A DNA stretch of 64,000 nt from Agarophyton chilense (taxonomy: Eukaryota > Rhodophyta > Florideophyceae > Gracilariales > Gracilariaceae), in NCBI GenBank assembly GCA_030374765.1, contig JARGXX010000079.1, forward strand, positions 1,240,001 to 1,304,000. Direction: 5' to 3'. Positions 31,151-40,556 of this stretch are shown here, piece after piece; within the stretch, counting starts at the first letter, position 1; every line of letters begins with the position of its first letter. A program made the translations under genes and the position numbers. The notes beneath the pieces are model-generated. The model did no database searches and was not told the origin of the DNA. It worked only from the letters and a program-made list of their open reading frames with translations.

Positions 31151-31867
31151 ATGCCTCCCAACACGATGCAATCTTCGCGTCTTGCGCTGCTTCTTGTCAC
31201 TTTGATTGTGGCAGTGTTGCACATCGCGGTCGCACAAAACGTCACCAATGTGCAACAACTGCCAGTTGCCGCGCGCCAGCAGTGGGTGCACACTCTGAGC
31301 CAGCGTGGGTGTCGCTACGCCAACCAGATGCGCACGTCGCGCGGCGTGCGTCCGCTCTACTTCAGCGGCGTGCTCACTCGACTTGGGTCGCGCCACTCAT
31401 CGTGGATGGCATCCACCTACATCTTCCGTCACCAGAACCTGGGCGGGCTGGGCGGTTACGTCGGTTCGCACTGGCTGCCCGTGTCGGCCGAGAACATCGC
31501 CATGTCATCGCCGCGCTCCAGCGACGCCGCCTGGGACGCGCACCAGCAGTGGGTACAAAGCCCACCGCATTTCCACAACATGATGTCGCCGTCGCACACT
31601 CACTGCGGCGTGGGCATTGCCTTCGACCACAGCGGTCGCTGGTGGGGCACCCAATTGTTCGGCCGCAACTACAACTTTGGCAGCGAGGGCGGCTCTGCTG
31701 CCGTGGCGCCGGCGCCGGCAGCGGCACCGGCAGCAGCACCGGCTTCAGCACCCGCCCGCGCACCGGCGCCGGCGCCGGGTAGATCGGGGCTCAACGCGGA
31801 CGTCGAATTCGAGGACGTCAACCCCGGCAACAGCCGCGACTTCACACCAAACTCCCGTCAGATTTGA
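31151..31867 (+). CDS. secreted CAP/SCP (CRISP, PR-1 superfamily) protein
   Basis: 238 residues from MPPNTMQSSR. A signal peptide (LALLLVTLIVAVLHIAVA) is cut near A-Q. The CAP domain follows: NQMRTSRGVRPLYFSGVLTR, SRHSSWMAS (first metal-type His), HWLPVSAENIA (Glu), WVQSPPHFHNMM and THCGVGIAFD. WWGTQLFG closes the fold. Residues after about 190 are an Ala/Pro repeat (APAPAAAPAAAPASAPARAPAPAP), cell-wall-linker-like, then an acidic tail. CAP proteins act outside the cell in defence, sterol binding or wall remodelling. The domain resembles bacterial and algal SCP forms, with few cysteines. The Ala/Pro tract suggests wall or matrix association (inference). Confidence 0.9.
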   Translation: MPPNTMQSSRLALLLVTLIVAVLHIAVAQNVTNVQQLPVAARQQWVHTLSQRGCRYANQMRTSRGVRPLYFSGVLTRLGSRHSSWMASTYIFRHQNLGGLGGYVGSHWLPVSAENIAMSSPRSSDAAWDAHQQWVQSPPHFHNMMSPSHTHCGVGIAFDHSGRWWGTQLFGRNYNFGSEGGSAAVAPAPAAAPAAAPASAPARAPAPAPGRSGLNADVEFEDVNPGNSRDFTPNSRQI

Positions 31868-32925
31868 GCCGCCGCCGCCATTTGACGCTCTTGCTGCAAA
31901 GCCGCATCCGTCTACTGCCTGTGCATATGTATCAGTCTCCTCCATCGAGATGAAGAAAGAAGAAAAAAAAAGCACCAAGTCGTGAGCCATGTTCAAAACT
32001 GACTGTGTAAAAGCACCTGCTCCTTTCTCCCGCAAAGAGCCCTTCCCTTGTAACATGTACAAAAAAGAAAACGTTCAAATTCAAACATTTGCTTTGTAAG
32101 CGCCGGCTGCAACCGGGTCCAATGCGCACAAATGCTTTCGGTTAGTACAGTATGTAGGAACTCGCGACAAGTAGCGTCGTATCCGCGCCGCTCCACTGTC
32201 CTGGCCGCGGCATTTCCCTTTTGCTCAGTCGTAACAGGCTAAAGCGTTCCACAGAGCCCACGCTCGCCACCATCTTGGTCGCTTTAGTTGATAAACACAG
32301 TCTTGTCACAACAGTTGTCGCTCTATTTCCAAACGTCTTGCTCCACGCACAGACGGCGTGTAACGCTTGCCACAGAGATGTCAAACGAAGAGCAACAAGC
32401 GGTGTGTAGAACAAAAACAACACGTCGGCAGTCATCATTGTTTGATTGCAGCGTGCTCTCTACACGAGATGGACGCCGTAGAGCAATACTTTTCGGCCAC
32501 CAGCACTTGGCACTCTTTCAACGTCGAAAGAGCGCTACTGCCGTGCACTGCTGACAATTCGTATCGCCTCAGCGTTTTTTTTTTTTGGCCAAATGCGCTG
32601 CGCGCACGTCGCATGGGCGCGGCTCGTTCAAATTAAAACATGAAGCCAACCAACTCCCAGTAGATACGCACTTACTGTCGCCGTGAATAGTGACGGTGCT
32701 CAAATGATTCAAAGCAAACGGGCGACGATAAAGCCACCACAGTATTTGGCGATTTGTCGCGCAGCCAGTCGAAGCATCATCAGAAGCGCACTTTCGAAAG
32801 CTAGCATCACTCAGGGCGAAGCACGCGTCGGAAGACACGAGCGGGTAAAGAAAACGGCTTTTTCCTGCTCACGCAGGACGATGAGGGCTTTGGTAAGGCC
32901 GTTGGACCAAACAAGTTTATGAGAC
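31868..32925. other. intergenic region
   Basis: About 1 kb with short unconvincing frames on both strands and a T12 run at 32575-32586. No gene or element is recognised. Confidence 0.45.
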
Positions 32926-34170
32926 ATGAAGCTTCATTTCGGCGATCCGAAAAAAAGTTCGTCGCTGCCGCGGTCAATCGCGCCACTGGTGATCCTGAGC
33001 CGAAACACATCGGCTCTGCTGTACCCGGCGCGTTCGACGCCCACAGCGGCAGCCGCGTCGTCATGCCGCTCAGTGTTCTCGCAGAAACGGGCATCGGTGA
33101 CAGGAAGGTCGAGCACGACGTCATCGCGAAGAACCGTGTCGATATTAAAGTCAAGCATGATGTACGTGGTGGCGATCGTGTTGGCGCTAGGACTGCCGCT
33201 TGTGCTACCGCTGGCCATGACGCAGGTGGTAGAACTGGTGGACAGGACACAGAAATGGATGTTTGACAAGCGAATACGCAACCGATTGGCCGCGGACTTG
33301 ACCAGTTCAGTGATGCGCAAACAGAACAGTGACAGAAACGTGAGCCGAACACTGGTGATGAGCACGCGGCCACAAGGAAACAAGTCTTCTTCAGGCGCTG
33401 CAGACGGGAGAGTAGTGGCGGTGAGCGTGACGGAAGACAAAACAGTGAAGCAGACGAACAATCAGGGGGCGCAAATGGGACCGCCGACGTCTCGTCCGGA
33501 TGGAGCAGCAACTCATCCCGCAGCAACGTTTGACAAAGCGCGCCGGATCGTTGGCAGCGCAGCCAACAACACCGCCACGTGGACACGCCGCCGGATGCAA
33601 CCGACGGCGATGTCAGCAAGCGCATTGGATCCGAGCAAATTGGCTCGACCCGAACTGGCTCGACCCGAATTGGCTCGGCCCGAATTGGCTCGGCCCGAAT
33701 TGGATCGGCCCGAATTGGCCCGGCCCGAATTGGCTCCACCCAAATCGGATCCAGCTCGCGATGTGCCACGCACGCTCGCCAACAACCGCTCGCTAGTGGC
33801 GCTGTTGGAGACGCGTCTCAGTAACACCATGACAACGAAAGTGCACAAATGGCCGTTCGCCCGACGCTGCGCAACGGCCAGCGTCACCATCAAACTTGCC
33901 GACGCCGTTGTGCCGGCCGTGGTGGAATGGATGCAAAGCTGCGCCAACGGACGACTGTGCGTCGTCAAACGATACAAAGTCAATGTGCACGAGCTTCAAA
34001 CACACCGCATGCAAACGGTGAGAATTCGACTCACCGACGACGCCTTCATCAGGCTCAGCATGCGCTGTGACGGTTCTGTGGTGCGTCATCAGTGGATGAA
34101 ACTGGCAGACTTGCGTGCCCTAGTAGGTTCTGCCGCGGACCAAGCCGCTTTTCTTCAACTCAACCGCTAG
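32926..34170 (+). CDS. unknown protein with one membrane segment and ARPEL repeats
   Basis: The frame allows 414 residues from ATG 32926. The first 77 look non-coding, and ATG 33157 (MMYVVAIVLALGLPLVLPL) gives 337 residues beginning with a signal anchor. A basic region follows (RTQKWMFDKRIRNRL), then a Ser/Thr-rich stretch. A pentapeptide array (LARPE repeated about six times, one DRPE variant) lies near the middle, then a C-terminal ordered region (RRCATASVTIKLADAVVPAV, MQTVRIRLTDDAFIRLSMR). No family is recognised. The array is an in-frame 15-bp tandem repeat and may vary in copy number. The C-terminus could be a small alpha/beta domain. Confidence 0.55.
   Translation: MKLHFGDPKKSSSLPRSIAPLVILSRNTSALLYPARSTPTAAAASSCRSVFSQKRASVTGRSSTTSSRRTVSILKSSMMYVVAIVLALGLPLVLPLAMTQVVELVDRTQKWMFDKRIRNRLAADLTSSVMRKQNSDRNVSRTLVMSTRPQGNKSSSGAADGRVVAVSVTEDKTVKQTNNQGAQMGPPTSRPDGAATHPAATFDKARRIVGSAANNTATWTRRRMQPTAMSASALDPSKLARPELARPELARPELARPELDRPELARPELAPPKSDPARDVPRTLANNRSLVALLETRLSNTMTTKVHKWPFARRCATASVTIKLADAVVPAVVEWMQSCANGRLCVVKRYKVNVHELQTHRMQTVRIRLTDDAFIRLSMRCDGSVVRHQWMKLADLRALVGSAADQAAFLQLNR
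33641..33740 (+). repeat. 15-bp tandem repeat encoding (L)ARPE
   Basis: About six to seven imperfect copies of a 15-mer of the form TTGGCTCGGCCCGAA inside the coding frame, giving the pentapeptide array. Confidence 0.9.
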
Positions 34171-34768
34171 AAATCCATCGTTTACAGAAACGACGTGGCA
34201 CGAGCGGTGTTGAGACGCTGGCGAATCTACGCGTCGGGGACGGCCTCGTCGCGCTGCCGTGCCCGCCGGGGCATGTATGCTGCACGCTGAGCTCTTTGTG
34301 CCCCACTCCGACGCAAACAAATCTTTCACGCGCTCCCCGCCTCTCCCCCTCGGTCCAATCAGCGTCGCTGTGCCATGCGCCAGTGCTGCACAGCGACCGC
34401 GCCCACCCGCTTCACAATAGAAACTCGCTTTTAACAAAGTTTTTTTGAAACAAAAGCATCTGTAAGCAATGGAGAGCATCAATACGTAGTGCTCTGTAAA
34501 TTTCCTTGAAAAGTGATCTGCGGCCTCATCACAGGCACGTGTGCGCCGCGTGTCGCACTTGCCCCTCTTCCCCCACGCCCCCACGCCCCCCATCCCCCCC
34601 TCCCCTCGCCCCGCGACGCCTCAGTGCATCCTCAGTATCTGTTGAGCAACGGGGTCAAAACGAAGCGACGCGCTTCCCGAAAGCTCGGCTTCTTTATACA
34701 GCTTACGTGCTGCCTGAACCAGCGCCCCAACTTCTCCCTCGCTTGCACATTTTTGTCTTTTTTTTGCA
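34171..34768 (+). promoter_or_regulatory. sulfotransferase upstream region
   Basis: About 600 bp between two plus-strand genes. It contains a sense-strand C-rich tract at about 34565-34615 (CTTCCCCCACGCCCCCACGC and on) and a T9 run just before the sulfotransferase ATG. Promoter role inferred. Confidence 0.4.
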
Positions 34769-36544
34769 ATGACCATGAATATTGCCAGCAACCGTTCTAC
34801 AATCCATCATAGTCATTCAAGATCGAGGAATCTCTTGTCGCTACCCTTGTATCCCCCCCCACTTCCCGTGCCTCATAGAAGACAAAAACATTTCTCCAGG
34901 CTGCTATGTCCTCTTGGAAGTGCCTTCCGTTCAGCTACCCTCCTTTTGTTTGCCGCCTTTTCGTTTTTTATGCTCGATGTTATGCACACCACCTCGGATC
35001 CGTCCACATGGAACATAATCATTCCTTCAGCCTCCGAACACGCTTCAAGCTCTTCTCAACGATTCACGTCACAATCCGTCGCCGCACAACTTGGACAAAT
35101 CCAAACGTCTCGCCAAAACGTCCAGCCGCAGTCTGATGTGCTCCCCTCTCAACAAGTGCTCCCGGAGCCTTCTCCACCACTTTCTCAAACCAGTTCGCAT
35201 TCCAACAACTTGGCCTTTGAGAAAAAACCGCAAACCACCTCCCCGCCTACCGAAACTCAACAGCCCGTGCAACAGGTTGAGGTCCTTTCCGATGCTCAAC
35301 AGTCTACTTTAAATAACTCTGAAACGCACGATTCTCAATCCCCTTCATCTCAGGACAATGGCCAAAACGCGGAGCGAGACAACTCTCCCCAGTCGTATCA
35401 ATCACTACCTTCTGAATCCAGTTCTGAATCAGATGGCAATTCTACAGAACCGAATCGCACTGAAGACGAGAAAAATGAAAAACAAAAAAAACAAGAACAA
35501 GAAAAGAAACAGCAGACATCTCCAATCACCGTTCAGAACGCCGCTCGCGAGGCACGTCTGGAGAGCGAAAACTCTCGAAATCCGGCCGACTTTTCCACCT
35601 TTGACTCTACTACAGCTCTCAACTACTTTCATCTGCACAAGACCGGAGGGGTCTCATTCAAGGAACGTTTATTCGACTTTTTCAGTCTGGAAGACAAGAC
35701 AGATTCGGAGGGAGAAGGCGTGAATATAATGGATACGTGCCACAACTCCGGTCCGGCTCACCCGGATTTGGGAACCGAGGCCGAATGGTCTTGTGATTGG
35801 GCTACAATGGAACAGCTCTCCGAATCAGAGCGAAACAAGATAGACCTCATTCTTGGTCATCAGTACTGGGAAAAGGGCGCACAGTACTGGGTTCCCAAAC
35901 GGGATTTGCGCTACTTCACCGTTATGAGACATCCATTGCATAGAAAGATTTCATTCTTTTATCACTTTTTTGTGCGAAATGTCGGCAAAAAAGAAGAGTC
36001 CATCGAGTTGGACGAGCTTATTCTGTTTCTTTTGGGAAAGAAAATGCCTGTCTCACCTCTGATTCGCGACGCGGGCCCGAATTATTACGCTAGTCGCCTA
36101 TGTTCCGACGGATATAGCGGTTATAAGAGGCATACATTCGTTGTACCTGAAGATAGTGCCGGCGAGATGGTATTCAAGTCAATCCAACGACTTCGGCAAA
36201 ACTTTGTTTTCATCGGGTTACAAGCTCAAGAAAAAGCGTCCCTCTGCATGTTGAAAAAGTCAGTTGCTGCTTTCAGCAAAGCACAAGGGGTCCAAAACTT
36301 GAACGGCCTTGATATAATCGACAAGCCACGAGAACGTATGAACACTGGTTCTTACCCCCTGTCTGCGAAGATTGTGTGGGAAAAGATGTCAGAGCAGCAA
36401 CAAAACGAATTTCGGGAAGTGGAAAAGGTGGACCTGGCCATCTACAAGGAGAGCGTGAAAATGTTTCACGAGATGGTCAAAAAGTTTGAGTGCGGGCATT
36501 TAGTAGTAGATGACGATGGAGATAGCATTGCCATGAAGAAATAA
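34769..36544 (+). CDS. Golgi type II membrane carbohydrate sulfotransferase (Sulfotransfer_2-like)
   Basis: 591 residues. A short basic cytoplasmic tail leads to a single membrane segment at about 53-72 (ATLLLFAAFSFFMLDV). A ~200-residue Gln/Ser/Glu-rich stem follows, then the catalytic domain. The PAPS 5'-phosphosulfate loop is HLHKTGGVSF (about 289-298). The 3'-phosphate motif is in YFTVMRHPLHRKISFFYHFF (about 382-401), with the typical R..P......F/Y. ILGHQYW upstream is also seen in 2-O/uronyl sulfotransferases. The enzyme transfers sulfate from PAPS to a sugar in the Golgi lumen. In a red alga the substrate could be carrageenan/agar-type galactan or a glycan on protein (inference). The long polar stem is unusual in its Gln/Glu/Lys content. 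Confidence 0.9.
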   Translation: MTMNIASNRSTIHHSHSRSRNLLSLPLYPPPLPVPHRRQKHFSRLLCPLGSAFRSATLLLFAAFSFFMLDVMHTTSDPSTWNIIIPSASEHASSSSQRFTSQSVAAQLGQIQTSRQNVQPQSDVLPSQQVLPEPSPPLSQTSSHSNNLAFEKKPQTTSPPTETQQPVQQVEVLSDAQQSTLNNSETHDSQSPSSQDNGQNAERDNSPQSYQSLPSESSSESDGNSTEPNRTEDEKNEKQKKQEQEKKQQTSPITVQNAAREARLESENSRNPADFSTFDSTTALNYFHLHKTGGVSFKERLFDFFSLEDKTDSEGEGVNIMDTCHNSGPAHPDLGTEAEWSCDWATMEQLSESERNKIDLILGHQYWEKGAQYWVPKRDLRYFTVMRHPLHRKISFFYHFFVRNVGKKEESIELDELILFLLGKKMPVSPLIRDAGPNYYASRLCSDGYSGYKRHTFVVPEDSAGEMVFKSIQRLRQNFVFIGLQAQEKASLCMLKKSVAAFSKAQGVQNLNGLDIIDKPRERMNTGSYPLSAKIVWEKMSEQQQNEFREVEKVDLAIYKESVKMFHEMVKKFECGHLVVDDDGDSIAMKK

Positions 36545-37810
36545 GACAACAGAAAGTACAACACGCAGTATCGTTGTTGTCACATCTTTTTTTAGGTTCT
36601 CAACTTCATGCGGGACCATTTTGGTTCCGGAGTACAGTTTTGACCCTTTCTATCTAGTTGGCTAGCGTCATAGAAGCGCGATAGTGCGATACTGGGGTCA
36701 AGTTTGGGGCTACAGTGTGTGTAAATTCGTTTCAAGATACTTTCAGTTGTTGTAGAGCGCGAGCAAGTGAAATTATGTAAAGCCCGACTATCGATAGCCT
36801 GCGGAAAAATGTATCGTTCTGCTCATTGTGCATGACACAAGACAGAAGCATTTTCGTAGGGGGCGAGCAGGTTGCAAGGCAAGCTGCTGGCCCGAATATC
36901 TGCGCGGTTTGCCAGTCATCTGCAAACGCAGGATGCGCTTTCTGTGGCCCCGCGGTCAAGGATTATTGTGTTCCTGCACGGAAGCTTTTGGGATGGGAGC
37001 TGCCCTGAATTTGTCTCTCGATACCGTGCACCGCTTTTTGATGTACGGGCGGTTGTGTAATCCTTTGACGAGCTGTGGTCAAGAGGCCGTACCTGCGGTG
37101 GGTCAATTCACGCTCAGCTCTGGAATATCCTACACAAGGGATCGTGATGGATGGATGCATCTGTGTGAAATGAACCAAAAAAAAAAAAAAAAAGGGACAG
37201 GAGTCGTGCATTACACACATCGAAAGCAGGGGGCGGGGGGTGGGGGCTTCATGTTCCGGAGGGTGTCGTCAACGTAGGAACACAAAAAGACTGAAGTTGT
37301 GGGTGGTGAGCGCAATCAGAGCGAGTGCGCGCGCAAGAGGTGCTGCTGAGAGTCGATGTATCGACGAATTCACGGATAGCGTGGAGATAAATATGAGGGT
37401 TGAAAAAGCAATGCGTGTTTTACAACTTAGATGCCACGGAGTTCCACCCACGAAAGGGAACTCTCCTTTTCGACCCGACCCACATGAGAGAGACTGGTTC
37501 AATTTCCGACAAAAAAAAAGAATACGACCAGCATTCGACAAGCTCCGTTCTGGAGAATAAAACGAAATACAGAACAGACGAAAGACGAGCTTCAAACGTT
37601 GAAAGTAACACTAAATGGTAGAAAGGAAGCATAACATAATTATAGAAGCTCTCTGTACAAATCAGTCAAACAAAGGAAACGGGGAGCCAGGCGTATAGAG
37701 CAGCAGCGCTTGCTGTTTGCGGAAAATAATCATGCTGAGTTGTGATATGAATGATGTTATGGTGAGAAAGCAGTACAGCATACACCATTAACAAGCGAAT
37801 GAGAAGAGGC
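36545..37810. other. intergenic between convergent genes
   Basis: Convergent 3' flanks of the sulfotransferase (+) and the helical unknown (-). Includes an A16 run near 37178-37193. Frames on either strand have no recognisable features. Confidence 0.45.
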
Positions 37811-38902
37811 TCATGCTTCAGCATACACTTCAAGAACATCATCGTCAAGGGCGACACCACGCGAGGAATCGTCTTCTTCCAGGGGCGATTTGTTATCGAC
37901 AATGAGCTGGGCACTCTCAGCATTCATATCAGTTTCTCCAAGCATAGCCAACGTAAGCTTGCTATCTCCCTGGGCGTCATAGTGTTGCAAGAACTTGTGC
38001 ACGTTGAATCGCTTCTCATAGCGAGAGGCGGCATCATCAAAGGCGGGGGCCAGTGTCATGTGGGTGTTCTCAACTCGCTTGACATCGATGATGAACTGTA
38101 CGCGTTGTTTCTTCTTCAAGTTGCGATCAACAAACTGCTGCCTGGTAGTACGACTTTCAATACATTGCATGAGCAAAGCAGCCAATATAGAGCCGTGTTG
38201 ATGACGATGGACAAAGTCAAACATCTTGTTCTCCAGCTTGATTTGTTGACGCTGTCCATTGCGCAAAGCTTTCTTGAAGAGCTTGGGAGCAAAGCGTTCA
38301 ATGGCAGCAAAGTAGTCCAACACGTTGGCACCGAATTGATCCAGAGCATATCGCAGGGCGTTGATTTTTGCGACGGTCTCTCCAGTAGCCACGTCTCTTG
38401 TGTTCCTAGCGGTGTGCAACAGTTCAAATATGCGCTGCTGCGCATTGACTCTGCCACGCACGGAAATGAGCTCTGGCAAGCAGGCGGGCTTGCCGTCCGA
38501 GGTGGTAGCCTTTTGCAAATTAGCGTCTATCAAGGGGAAAACAAAGCGGGCCTCTGCGTTGAAAACGGCGCGCACAAAAGCCTCAAGCGTGCCCAACCAG
38601 GCATATACTCTGGCAAGGTCTGCGTCTGCGACGTCAAGTTGCAACTTTCCGAGGGCGTTTGCAATGATGAAGGCGTCACACAGTTGTCTTCGAATAGCGT
38701 TATGCGGGAGGGCTACGATATCTGCATACCACTTGTGACCGTATCGTGCACCAAAGTAACCGACAGCGGGCATTCTCGGGGAGGAGGACATGACAACTTT
38801 GGCACGTTCCATCTCGGCGTCCGGCGAAAGCGACTTGTCCGGCGCCGAAGCGCAGTGCAAGTGGATTGGCGGGAAGGCCGGTTGCGACGAAGGAGCTGCC
38901 AT
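37811..38902 (-). CDS. unknown alpha-helical protein, possibly hemerythrin-like
   Basis: 363 residues from MAAPSSQPAF; the frame upstream lacks an ATG. After ~60 Pro/Ser-rich residues the rest is almost all helix. One segment (ALPHNAIRRQLCDAF ... LEAFVRAVFNAEARFVFPLI) has the spacing of hemerythrin HHE helices (H...R, then H/N.xE...FP). A second helical half includes FAPKLFKKALRNGQRQ and MFDFVHRHQHGSILAALLM. Several iron ligands of true hemerythrins are not evident, so an iron-binding role is doubtful. The C-terminus is acidic (LEEDDSSRGVALDDDV). A C12 run on the sense strand lies 62 bp upstream of the start. Confidence 0.6.
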   Translation of the reverse strand: MAAPSSQPAFPPIHLHCASAPDKSLSPDAEMERAKVVMSSSPRMPAVGYFGARYGHKWYADIVALPHNAIRRQLCDAFIIANALGKLQLDVADADLARVYAWLGTLEAFVRAVFNAEARFVFPLIDANLQKATTSDGKPACLPELISVRGRVNAQQRIFELLHTARNTRDVATGETVAKINALRYALDQFGANVLDYFAAIERFAPKLFKKALRNGQRQQIKLENKMFDFVHRHQHGSILAALLMQCIESRTTRQQFVDRNLKKKQRVQFIIDVKRVENTHMTLAPAFDDAASRYEKRFNVHKFLQHYDAQGDSKLTLAMLGETDMNAESAQLIVDNKSPLEEDDSSRGVALDDDVLEVYAEA

Positions 38903-38964
38903 GTACAAAAGCGGGGAACGACACTGTTCGGAGTTGTTGGTATTGATGAGGTGGTGTGGATGGC

Positions 38965-38976
38965 GGGGGGGGGGGG
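38965..38976 (-). repeat. poly-C tract on the minus strand (G12 on plus)
   Basis: Twelve G on plus, so C12 on the sense strand of the minus gene starting at 38902, 62 bp upstream. Confidence 0.9.
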
Positions 38977-39860
38977 TCGACTCGACGGTGACGGTGCGCA
39001 AAAAGGCAAAGCGGACAGTGGCGCGCAATAACGGTCGCGCGGCGCAAGCGCAGCAGCGCGCGCGCACAGTGCCACAGTCAGTGGTAGGAGTTGTGCGCCC
39101 CAAGGGCGTGGTGCGCAGGTGACATGCGCACGTGTGCGACGTGGCAAGGTCAGACGGGCACGCTAGTGGCGCCGGCACGCTAGTGGCTGCGGCACGTGGG
39201 CGGCCGTAGTGGCACGCCCTGTCCTACGCGAAACGGTGGCGGACGGTAGGAAGCGCGGTTCTTCGATAGGCGCATGTCGCGGAGCAAGGCGATTTCGATG
39301 CGCGCGGGGGTGGCGGGCGGAGAGAGAGGGGCGTGAACGGGGAGAGAGGACTGGGGCGAGATGAAGACCACGGGAGAGAAACTCATGAGCGGAATGGCGG
39401 ATGTTGTTGATGTTTTGTTTATACGAAAAGTTGGGGTGGTGGGGGTGGACTTGGTAACCTTACTGTAGGGAGGGCGGTTGCTCAATGCGAGAGATGTGAT
39501 TATTCTAATGTTAGACATGAGGGCCGGTGTGTAAGGAGGAAAAGAAGGCACGCGGGAGCGACGCGATGACATGCGTCGAAGCGCGGCAAATTTTCAAAAT
39601 TGAACGAGCACTTGGCAAGTCGCGTGGTGCGCGCGGCAAACAACAGCACGTGCGGAAACAACAAGACGGACGTTTGAGATATAAAACCAAGTTGATTCGG
39701 CTCAACGAGCTCAGTCGAGATGTCGGTTTCGGTTTCGCACCACGCGAAGGCGTGCGGTGGAACCCAGCGCGCCGTGTAGCGTGTGCAAGTGGCACAGCGT
39801 AATTATACACACAGCGTACTGTGTTCCCTTCGTATGGACCTGTTCTCTTGTCAACGTGTC

Positions 39861-39908
39861 CACGCGACCACGCGACCACGCGACCACGTGACCACGCGAC
39901 CACGCTAC
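39861..39908 (+). repeat. 8-bp tandem repeat, unit CACGCGAC
   Basis: Six copies of an 8-mer, four exact, one with GTG in place of GCG and the last with CTA. Confidence 0.9.
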
Positions 39909-40556
39909 TAACCCACGCGCGTCTCTGCGCAGCCGTTGTGGAGAGGAAAAGCGCGGGATACGTCACTTTTTGTTGACGCGCAATGTAGATAGCTCTGTAA
40001 CAGAAAGCAACTTTTTTTTTCTTTTTTTTCTTTTTTTCTTCAACTTTTGTTTCTTTTGTTTTGTGTGTCGTTTGGATGACATGCGTCGCACGCGTGCGTT
40101 GCGTGGTGAATGGCGCGTGCCGAGCACGTGTGCAGCTTGTCGTTGCGCGCGAATGCCGTTCAGCGCGCGCTGGTGGCGCGTGTCTCTCTACTGTCACCGT
40201 TCTGCTTGCAACGGTCAGTGTTCTCATCGTCGCCCGCGCGCCCAATCCGTCGCTTCGCTCTCTGCAGACCACTGCATCCCCCCGCCGCCGCCATCGCACC
40301 CACCACACACAACCCCCCCCCCCTTTCCTCCTCGCTCGCTCACCCCATCCTTTCTTCCCACCCATTCCATTCCGTAACCGCTCCCCAGCTGCACCCCACT
40401 TCTCACACCTCTTAACCCCCGCCCCCCACACCCGTCCTCACGCTTTCTCATCTCTCTTCCCTCCCCCCCCCCCTTCCCTACCCTCTCCCTCCCTCCCTCC
40501 CTCCCTCTTCTTCTCCCGCATCATCCCACCCCCCCCACTCGCGGCACACTCGCGCC

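Larger units (their letters stand above)
38903..40556. promoter_or_regulatory. divergent intergenic region upstream of cyclin B
   Basis: 1.65 kb between opposite start codons. The right 250 bp are C/CT-rich on the sense strand of cyclin B, including a C11 run at 40463-40473 and (CCCT)n to 40507. The minus frame 39511-40431 is Arg/Gly/Lys-rich and probably spurious. T-rich runs occur at 40014-40060. Confidence 0.4.

Noticed and set aside
30381..31205. 274-residue plus frame before the CAP gene
   Set aside because: His/Arg/Pro/Ser-rich with no motif; it overlaps the CAP gene start in another frame.
39861..39908. CRISPR-like short repeats
   Set aside because: Contiguous 8-bp units without spacers in a eukaryotic nuclear context; a simple tandem repeat.
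39511..40431. 306-residue minus frame upstream of cyclin B
   Set aside because: Arg/Gly/Lys/Ser composition driven by CT-rich and repeat DNA, with no domain.
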